Shown one piece after another: positions 58,495-64,000 of a DNA stretch of 64,000 bases (its first letter is position 1; each line of letters starts with the position of its first letter). The notes under the pieces are model-generated. The model saw only the letters and a list, made by a program, of their open reading frames with translations, was not told the origin of the DNA and searched no databases. Made by a program: the position numbers and the translations under genes. This DNA comes from G016756615 sp050958605 (lineage in GTDB: Bacteria; Pseudomonadota; Alphaproteobacteria; Rhizobiales; Rhizobiaceae), in assembly GCF_050958605.1 (NCBI RefSeq), contig NZ_JBJHDO010000002.1, positions 806,001-870,000 on the forward strand, in the 5' to 3' direction.

Positions 58495-60177
58495 TTAACG
58501 CGCCTGGCCGAAGAAGGTCAGGACGCGTTCCGTTCCCTTTGAATAGTTGACGCCGGTCACGCGGCCAAGCTCCTCGATGCTGGAAACGCCTTCGGCAAGC
58601 GACCCGTCGAAGGCTTCGAGCTGGTCGTCGGAGATGAGTGCGACCGCGCAGGCGTCTTTGCCGAGTTCCGCCGCCGCCGTCGCGCCATCGGTGAGTAACG
58701 TGTTCGTGCCGGCGAGGAAGACGAGACTCGGCTCGTGGTAACCGGCCGAGATCAGGCGGGATTCAGGGCAGGGCTTGATCGCCGCGAATTCCCTGGCGAT
58801 CTGCGGGCTCAGCCAGACCGGCGCAAGCCCCGGCACGACAAAAGTGGCCAGGATACCCATCGTCGCCGCGGCGCTCACCGAAGCGACAACGATGCGTTGC
58901 AAGGGCGGGAAGGCCGGCCGGATTCCCGAAGCCGTCCATCCGGCCAGAAGGATGAGCGCCGCTGCAAGGACGCCCCACCAGGAGATCGTGCCGAGAATAT
59001 AAGGCGTCACCCCGACGGCGATTGCCGCGAGCAGCACCGTCACCAGAACGGCGCCGAACGCGGTCGCCCGGTAGAGCCAGACCTGCCAGCGCCGCATTCC
59101 GGCCGTGCTGGTGTCGCCCTCCGTGAACCCCCAGGCCATCAAGAGGAGGAGCGCGGGATAGGCCGGCAGCATGTAGTGCGGAAGCTTGGTCGGCATCAGC
59201 TCGACGACGAGCCAATAGGGCAGGTACCAGCCCAGGCAGAAAAGCAGGCGTGGGTCCGTGCGGAAGCGGTTCAGGGCATTGAGGCCGCCGCCGATCGCCG
59301 GAACGGCGAAGGGCCAGAACGTCAGGGAAAACAGGAGGACGTAGTAGCCGGGAGGGAAGCCGTGGGATTCCTGCCCCGAGCCGACTTTGGCGAGAAAGTC
59401 GCGGCCGAGGGATTCCTGCCAGAACTCGGCGCCGCTTCGCCAGGTGATCAGCCCCAGCCAGGGTGCGGCGACAAGGATGGCAATCAGCACGCCTGGACCG
59501 GCGCGCAGCCCCCTCAGCCACTTGCGGTCCTTGTCGAAGAAGGTGATGGCAGCCACGGTCAGAGCGCTGATGGCCGGCACGACGGGTCCCTTGACGAGAA
59601 TGCCCGCGCCCTGCGCGATCCAGAACAGCCAAGGCAACCAACCCGGAGGAAGGCCCTCCTTGCGGCCGAGATAGACACGGGCGAGGGCCGCCTGGGCCAG
59701 CAGCGCGGTGGCGAGCAGCGTCGCATCGGTCTTGGCGATGCGCGCCTCGAAGGCAAGCATGACGATGCCGGCGAGACCAAAGGCGGCGATCAGCCCGGCT
59801 GTCCGGCCGAACATGAAAGATCCGAGCCAGGCGATCGCCAGGACGGCCAGCGTGGCGCCGGCAACGGAAACGGTGCGATAGACCCAGACCGGAGCGTCGG
59901 CCCCCTTGCCGCTCACAAGCACGGCCGCCGATTGCAGCCAGTAGATGCCGGCGGGTTTCTTGTAGCGCGGCACGTCCTGCAGGCGGATATCGACGAAGTC
60001 GCCGCTCTCGACCATCTGCTTCGTCGACTGGACGAAGCGGGACTCGTCGCGGTCCGTCGGCGGCAGCGAGGCGATGCCAGGCACAAAGGCGAACAGGCAG
60101 AAGAGGACGAGAACGAGGTAGTGGAGGGCACTCAGCCGGCCGTTCCTGGAAGATACGGTTCCAGTCACGTGTGTCAT
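58495..60177 (-). CDS. ArnT-like polyprenyl-phosphate glycosyltransferase (GT39/83 class)
   Basis: A 560-aa multi-pass membrane protein with the ArnT/Rgt N-terminal signature TDRDESRFVQSTKQMVESGDFVDIRLQDVPRYKKPAGIYWLQ, in which Asp-Glu at DRDE is the expected catalytic region on the first periplasmic loop. About a dozen hydrophobic spans follow. Such enzymes transfer a sugar from polyprenyl phosphate to lipid A or core. With a UDP-GalA epimerase and a polyprenyl-P glycosyltransferase beside it, galacturonate is the best guess, as for RgtA-D of Rhizobium leguminosarum. ATG 60177 is preferred to GTG 60210. Confidence 0.85.
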   Translation of the reverse strand: MTHVTGTVSSRNGRLSALHYLVLVLFCLFAFVPGIASLPPTDRDESRFVQSTKQMVESGDFVDIRLQDVPRYKKPAGIYWLQSAAVLVSGKGADAPVWVYRTVSVAGATLAVLAIAWLGSFMFGRTAGLIAAFGLAGIVMLAFEARIAKTDATLLATALLAQAALARVYLGRKEGLPPGWLPWLFWIAQGAGILVKGPVVPAISALTVAAITFFDKDRKWLRGLRAGPGVLIAILVAAPWLGLITWRSGAEFWQESLGRDFLAKVGSGQESHGFPPGYYVLLFSLTFWPFAVPAIGGGLNALNRFRTDPRLLFCLGWYLPYWLVVELMPTKLPHYMLPAYPALLLLMAWGFTEGDTSTAGMRRWQVWLYRATAFGAVLVTVLLAAIAVGVTPYILGTISWWGVLAAALILLAGWTASGIRPAFPPLQRIVVASVSAAATMGILATFVVPGLAPVWLSPQIAREFAAIKPCPESRLISAGYHEPSLVFLAGTNTLLTDGATAAAELGKDACAVALISDDQLEAFDGSLAEGVSSIEELGRVTGVNYSKGTERVLTFFGQAR

Positions 60178-60229
60178 GCTCCAGCGCCCGCGGCCTTTAC
60201 CGTTGACCACATCGGGCGCCGCGCCTGTG

Positions 60230-60387
60230 CACCCCCCTCTGCCCTGCCGGGCATCTCCCCCTCAAGGGGGGAGATTGGCAGCTTCCGTATCGGCGCCTCC
60301 TTCGCAACGTCGACGATTGGCGAGAACATGCGGGACAGCCAATCTCCCCCCTTGAGGGGGAGATGTCCGGCAGGACAGAGGGGGGTG
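60230..60387. repeat. 158-bp palindromic repeat, copy F
   Basis: Arms as in copies C-E (CACCCCCCTCTGCCCTGCC at the left, complement at the right, inner CTCAAGGGGGGAGATTGGC hairpin); the centre (agcttccgtatcggcgcc...gtcgacgattggcga) has the same orientation as copy D. It lies in the 237-nt gap between the LAB_N and ArnT-like genes of one operon. Confidence 0.88.
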
Positions 60388-60414
60388 CGGCGCAGACGGT
60401 CGATCATCGGAGCG

Positions 60415-60747
60415 TCAATCCGTCTTCGTCATCGCCGAGCGGTGCTCGTTGGCGATGAGCCAGAGATTGCGGATGTAGATGAAGAGGCCGAGCCCCTGGC
60501 CGGCGATGAAGACCGGGTCCTGCCGTTGGATCGCATAGATGAACAGCAGGAAGCCGCCCCCCAGGGAGAAGAACCAGAAGGCGACCGGGACAACGGAGCG
60601 CTTGGCCCGCTCGGAGGCTATCCATTGCACGAGGAAACGCATGGTGAACATGCCTTGCGCGACGAAGCCGAGCAGGACCCAGGCGTCGAACTGCTTGACG
60701 AAGACGTCGTGCAGCCAGGTGATCAAATGTCCGAACGTCTCGGTCAT
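60415..60747 (-). CDS. LAB_N (lipid A biosynthesis N-terminal) domain membrane protein
   Basis: A 110-aa protein with three hydrophobic segments (AWVLLGFVAQGMFTMRFLVQWIASER, VPVAFWFFSLGGGFLLFIYAI, FIAGQGLGLFIYIRNLWLI). This is the LAB_N/SWEET-like small domain, here free-standing. In lipid A modification operons a protein of this type sits between the polyprenyl-phosphate glycosyltransferase and the final transferase, possibly as a flippase partner for the lipid-linked sugar. GGAGAT 7 nt before ATG 60747 and the ATGA overlap with the upstream gene decide the start. Confidence 0.82.
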   Translation of the reverse strand: MTETFGHLITWLHDVFVKQFDAWVLLGFVAQGMFTMRFLVQWIASERAKRSVVPVAFWFFSLGGGFLLFIYAIQRQDPVFIAGQGLGLFIYIRNLWLIANEHRSAMTKTD

Positions 60748-61484
60748 GGGCATATCTCCGTCACGGACGGCACGACCTTGCGGCGGCGGCGCAGCCACCA
60801 AACTCCGAACAGGTCGAGCGCACCCCTAAGGCCGCGGTCGAGGATGCCGTAGTTCGATTTGCCGTGGCGGCGCTGGCGGTCGATCACGTCGAGATGGGCG
60901 ACGCCGAAGCCTTCGCGCAGCACGAGCGCGGGCAGGTAACGATGCCAGCCGTCGAAGAAGGGCAACTGACGGAAGAGATCTGCATGGATGGCCTTCAGAC
61001 CGCAGCCGGAATCGCGGGTGCCGTCGCGCAGGATCGATTCGCGCAGGCCGTTGGCGAAACGCGAGGAAAGCTGCTTGAGCTTGGTGTCCGTCCGCTTGAG
61101 CCGCTGCCCGGCGACGATGCCGACCGAGGGGCCGGCCGCGACCAGAGCATCGGCAAGCTTCGGCAGATAGGCCGGGTCGTTCTGGCCGTCGCCGTCCATC
61201 GTCACCACGATCGCGCCCCGCGCGGCAAAGACACCCGAACGCACGGCTGCGCTTTGGCCGGCCGAACGATCGTGGCGTATGTGGCGCAGATGGCCGGCGC
61301 CGTCCGCAATGCGTTTTCTCAGCGCCTCGCCGGTGCCATCCGTCGAACCATCGTCCACGACGATCGTCTCGAAGTCGCGGCCGGCCATCGCCGCGTCCAC
61401 CTCGTCCAGCAGGAATGACAGGTTGGCAGCTTCGTTCCTGCAGGGGATGACGATGGAGATGGCTGACATCTTCGCTGGGTTCAT
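60744..61484 (-). CDS. Family 2 polyprenyl-phosphate glycosyltransferase (ArnC/RgtE/DPM1-like)
   Basis: A 246-aa GT2 enzyme: ISIVIPCRNEAANL, TIVVDDGSTDGTGEAL, VTMDGDGQNDPAYLP with the metal Asp pair, and SGCGLKAIHADLFRQLPFFDGWHRYLPAL, typical of dolichyl/undecaprenyl-phosphate sugar synthases. Unlike ArnC it lacks the two C-terminal membrane helices, ending soon after LDLFGVWWLRRRRK. It should attach a sugar from UDP-sugar to polyprenyl phosphate; with UDP-GalA made by the epimerase at 57506 the donor would be polyprenyl-P-GalA, as for RgtE of R. leguminosarum. A second ATG at 61469 is possible. Confidence 0.85.
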   Translation of the reverse strand: MNPAKMSAISIVIPCRNEAANLSFLLDEVDAAMAGRDFETIVVDDGSTDGTGEALRKRIADGAGHLRHIRHDRSAGQSAAVRSGVFAARGAIVVTMDGDGQNDPAYLPKLADALVAAGPSVGIVAGQRLKRTDTKLKQLSSRFANGLRESILRDGTRDSGCGLKAIHADLFRQLPFFDGWHRYLPALVLREGFGVAHLDVIDRQRRHGKSNYGILDRGLRGALDLFGVWWLRRRRKVVPSVTEICP

Positions 61485-61526
61485 GGGGCGGTTCCTGGAA
61501 GTCGCGGCCTCTTAGCATCACGAAGC

Positions 61527-61558
61527 GCGAAGGCCAACATGAGGCTGTCGGCCTTCGC
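61527..61558 (-). terminator. Hairpin after the TPP-enzyme gene
   Basis: Perfect 9-bp arms GCGAAGGCC / GGCCTTCGC enclosing 14 nt, just after the stop of the minus-strand TPP-enzyme gene and before the GT2 gene, suggesting separate transcripts. T-run absent. Confidence 0.45.
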
Positions 61559-61569
61559 GGGTCGTTTCG

Positions 61570-63219
61570 TCAGCGCTTCTCGCGTATGTCGGTGAGCGTG
61601 CGCGTCGGCGTGATCGCCTCGGGATCGAGCCTGATCTCGACGATAGACGGCTTGCCGCTGGCAAGCGCGCGCTCGAACGCCCGGGGGAAATCGTCGGTGC
61701 GCTCGACTGTCTCGCCATGGCCGCCATAGGCGCGGGCGAGGGCGGCGAAATCGGGGTTCTTGAGATCGGTGGCGACCACGCGGCCGGGATACTCCCGCTC
61801 CTGATGCATGCGGATCGTGCCGTAGATGCCATTGTTGACGACGACGACGACGATCGGCAGGTCGTATTGGACGGCGGTCGCGAATTCCTGGCCATTCATC
61901 AGGAAGCAGCCGTCGCCGGCGAAGGCGACCACGGTGCGCTCGGGGAAGAGGTCCTTGGCCGCTACTGCACCGGGCGTGCCGTAGCCCATCGAGCCGGAAG
62001 TCGGCGCGGCCTGCGTCGCGAAGCGCCGGAACCGATGGAAACGGTGGATCCAGGTGGCGTAATTCCCGGCGCCGTTGGTGAGGATGGCGTCGTCTGGAAG
62101 CGCTGCCTCCAGATACTTCATGATCGGCCCCATCTGTACCGGGCCGGGACCGGACTCCGGCGGGGTCGACCATTCGAGATAGGCGCCGTGAAGCCGGGCC
62201 GTTTCTTCCGCCCAGACAGGAACGGCTCGGGGCTTTGTTTGTGCGAAGGCATGGGCGAAAGCTTCCGGCGAGGCGTTGATCGCCAATGTCGGCCGGTAGA
62301 CGCGGCCGAGTTCCCCGGAATCCGGATGGATGTGGATCAGGGTCTGGTCGGGGTAGGGGCTTTTCAGCAGCGTATAGTCGGACGACGGCATTTCGCCGAA
62401 GCGCCCGCCGACCAGAAGCACGAGATCCGCCTGCTTGATATAGGCTGCCAGCTTGGGGTTCGGGCCGATGCCGACATCCCCCGCATAAGAGGGATGGAGG
62501 TGGTCGAACAGCATCTGGCGGCGGAACGAGCAGCCCACCGGCAGCGCCCAGCGTTCGGCGGCGTCTCCGAAGGCCGAGACCGAGGCAGCACTCCAGCGGC
62601 TGCCGCCGACGATCACGAAAGGCCGCTTTGCGTTCGCAAGCAGTTCTTCCAGCTTGGCCATTTCCGCTGCACCGGGCGAGGTCTCGACCGCCGTATGGGG
62701 CAGGGCTGCGGGAGCTTCGGCGAGCGCCGTCAGCATATCCTCGGGGAGCGAGATGACCACGGGACCCGGCCGGCCCGAGGTTGCCACGGCGAAGGCGCGC
62801 GTGACGATCTCCGGAATACGCGCTGGATCATCGATCTCGGTCGCCCATTTGGCGACGTCGCCGAAGAAGGCACGGTAATTCACCTCCTGAAATGCCTCGC
62901 GCTCGCGTGCATGGCTCGCCACCTGGCCGATAAACATGATCAGCGGCGTCGAATCCTGCATGGCGATATGGATGCCGGCGGATGCATTTGTGGCGCCGGG
63001 GCCGCGCGTCACGAAGCAGATGCCCGGCTTGCCCGTCAGCTTGCCGTGGCTGTCGGCCATCATGGCCGCGCCTCCTTCCTGACGGCAGACGATCGTCCTG
63101 ATCGAGGCATCATGGAGCGCGTCGAGCACGGCGAGATAGCTTTCGCCCGGCACGCAATAGACGCGGTCGACGCCATTGGCCTCGAGCGCCTCGACGATGA
63201 GTTGTCCGCCGGTCTTCAT
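61570..63219 (-). CDS. TPP-dependent enzyme, acetolactate-synthase-like
   Basis: A 549-aa thiamine-diphosphate enzyme with all three domains: YCVPGESYLAVLDAL with the activating Glu of the Pyr domain, GPGATNASAGIHIAMQDSTPL, a central domain with KRPFVIVGGSRWSAAS, and the PP domain motif GDGCFLMNGQEFATAVQ...VVVVNNGIYG. Specific activity cannot be told; relatives are annotated acetolactate synthase large subunit-like or benzoylformate-decarboxylase-like. It overlaps the CoA-transferase gene by ATGA, so the two probably act on one acid. No small ALS subunit is nearby, which argues against branched-chain amino acid synthesis. Confidence 0.82.
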   Translation of the reverse strand: MKTGGQLIVEALEANGVDRVYCVPGESYLAVLDALHDASIRTIVCRQEGGAAMMADSHGKLTGKPGICFVTRGPGATNASAGIHIAMQDSTPLIMFIGQVASHAREREAFQEVNYRAFFGDVAKWATEIDDPARIPEIVTRAFAVATSGRPGPVVISLPEDMLTALAEAPAALPHTAVETSPGAAEMAKLEELLANAKRPFVIVGGSRWSAASVSAFGDAAERWALPVGCSFRRQMLFDHLHPSYAGDVGIGPNPKLAAYIKQADLVLLVGGRFGEMPSSDYTLLKSPYPDQTLIHIHPDSGELGRVYRPTLAINASPEAFAHAFAQTKPRAVPVWAEETARLHGAYLEWSTPPESGPGPVQMGPIMKYLEAALPDDAILTNGAGNYATWIHRFHRFRRFATQAAPTSGSMGYGTPGAVAAKDLFPERTVVAFAGDGCFLMNGQEFATAVQYDLPIVVVVVNNGIYGTIRMHQEREYPGRVVATDLKNPDFAALARAYGGHGETVERTDDFPRAFERALASGKPSIVEIRLDPEAITPTRTLTDIREKR

Positions 63220-64000
63220 GCTTTGGTCCTCTTGAGTTCGGCAAGGATCTCCTCCGTGTGCTCGCCGAGGCGCGGGGAGGGTCTGTCATAGGTCAGGGGC
63301 GTTTCGGACATCAGCATCGGCGCGCGCACGGAAGGCAGCTTGTTGCCATGGCCGTCGTCGAGGTCGAGACGCATTCCTCGCGCGATCACCTGAGGATCCT
63401 CGAACATCTGGCCGATCGTGTTGATCGGGCTTGCCGGCACGCCGGCCTTTTCGAGATCAGCGAGCAGCGGCGCCCGCTCGAGCCGCGCCAGCTGGGCCAC
63501 GAGATGCTCGCGCAAACGATCACGATTGGCGACACGTGCGGGATTGGTCGCGAAATCAGGATCGGACGGCAGTTCGGGCAATCCGACCACCTCGCAGAAA
63601 CGGCGGAACTGGCCATCATTGCCCACTGCGAGGATGATATGTCCGTCTTTTACGGGCAACACCTCGTAGGGAGCGATGTTCATGTGGGCGTTGCCCATCT
63701 GGACGGGCGATTTGCCGGAGACGAGATAGTTGAGGTTCTGGTTGCCCAGGACGGAAATCTGGCTGTCGAACAAGGCCATGTCGATGTGCTGGCCCTGCCC
63801 GGTATGTTCGGCGTGGCGCAGCGCGGCCTGGATCGCGATCACCGAATAGAGCCCGGTGAAGATGTCGGCGATCGCGACGCCGGCCTTCTGCGGCTCCCGG
63901 CCGGGTTCTCCCGTGATCGACATCATGCCGGCCATGCCCTGGATGATGAAGTCGTATCCCGGGCGAGGCGCGTAGGGGCCATCCTGGCCGAAACCTGTTA
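63216..64000 (-). CDS. CaiB/BaiF family CoA-transferase, 5' end beyond window
   Basis: The C-terminal ~260 residues of a type III CoA-transferase; the frame stays open to base 64000, where it reads TGFGQDGPYAPRPGYDFIIQGMAGMM, the family's conserved approach to the active-site region, followed by GVAIADIFTGLYSVIAIQAALRHAEHTGQGQHIDMALFDSQ. The catalytic Asp expected for this family may be in DMALFDSQ or nearby. Type III enzymes shuttle CoA between organic acids. It is coupled by ATGA to the TPP enzyme. Confidence 0.88.
   Translation of the reverse strand, partial: TGFGQDGPYAPRPGYDFIIQGMAGMMSITGEPGREPQKAGVAIADIFTGLYSVIAIQAALRHAEHTGQGQHIDMALFDSQISVLGNQNLNYLVSGKSPVQMGNAHMNIAPYEVLPVKDGHIILAVGNDGQFRRFCEVVGLPELPSDPDFATNPARVANRDRLREHLVAQLARLERAPLLADLEKAGVPASPINTIGQMFEDPQVIARGMRLDLDDGHGNKLPSVRAPMLMSETPLTYDRPSPRLGEHTEEILAELKRTKA

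Noticed and set aside
58735..60852. 705-codon plus-strand frame across the ArnT-like gene and repeat F
   Set aside because: Antisense shadow of a clear membrane transferase; it reads through a non-coding palindrome and has no domain character.
61570..63219. Oxalyl-CoA decarboxylase, because of the neighbouring CoA-transferase
   Set aside because: Sequence motifs resemble the acetolactate-synthase group more than Oxc; left unassigned.

Overview
The window is high-GC DNA from a member of the Hyphomicrobiales, most likely Phyllobacteriaceae (Mesorhizobium or a close relative). The clues are a CuxR/uxs1/uxe-type exopolysaccharide cluster, the rhizobial pobR-pobA / pcaQ-pcaCHGB layout, two DUF995 proteins, a galacturonate-lipid A type module, and six copies of a roughly 115-160 bp non-coding palindromic repeat of a kind I remember from Mesorhizobium intergenic regions. 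No rRNA, tRNA, CRISPR array, transposase or phage gene was seen.

Layout. 1-1.6 kb: a helix-hairpin-helix protein running in from the left edge and an SLT lipoprotein. 1.7-6.1 kb: an MttB-family methyltransferase and preT-preA (dihydropyrimidine dehydrogenase). 6.4-15.9 kb: an AraC-type regulator with an N-terminal PilZ-like RxxxR motif (CuxR type), then uxs1-uxe-apsS-ugd-DUF995-GH26-DUF995, which corresponds to the arabinose-containing polysaccharide (APS) locus of Sinorhizobium meliloti with ugd added. 16-18.2 kb: small secreted, EthD and SGNH proteins. 18.5-31.4 kb: a divergent HAD phosphatase/formylglycine-generating enzyme pair facing a long operon of arylsulfatase, membrane-fused spermidine-synthase-like protein, MoxR, DUF58, DUF4381, two VWA proteins and BatD. 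31.6-40.6 kb: rutR divergent from an omega-aminotransferase, beta-ureidopropionase-type hydrolase, dihydropyrimidinase and an ABC importer. 40.8-47.2 kb: a CHRD protein and protocatechuate-branch genes pobR, pobA, pcaQ, pcaC, pcaH, pcaG and pcaB, without pcaD. 47.3-57.1 kb: a LacI-controlled carbohydrate ABC operon with an SDR, a cupin, a GMC oxidoreductase and two unrecognised proteins. 57.5-61.5 kb: UDP-glucuronate 4-epimerase with an ArnT-like transferase, a LAB_N protein and an ArnC-like transferase. 61.6 kb to the end: a TPP enzyme and a CoA-transferase that runs off the right edge.

How they work together. The preT-preA locus at 3.4 kb and the rutR locus at 32 kb together encode every step from uracil or thymine to malonate semialdehyde (or its methyl analogue). 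Both promoters carry a RutR-like palindrome sharing the 11-mer TTGACCGATTG, so they look like one regulon split by about 28 kb. The APS locus can supply its own precursors: Ugd makes UDP-glucuronate, Uxs1 makes UDP-xylose, Uxe makes UDP-arabinose, and the family-2 transferase would polymerise. The LacI operon has the same 16-bp operator, in opposite orientations, upstream of its first gene and upstream of lacI itself. The least understood parts are the sulfatase/FGE/MoxR-Bat cluster and the LacI operon with its unrecognised 312-aa and 118-aa proteins.
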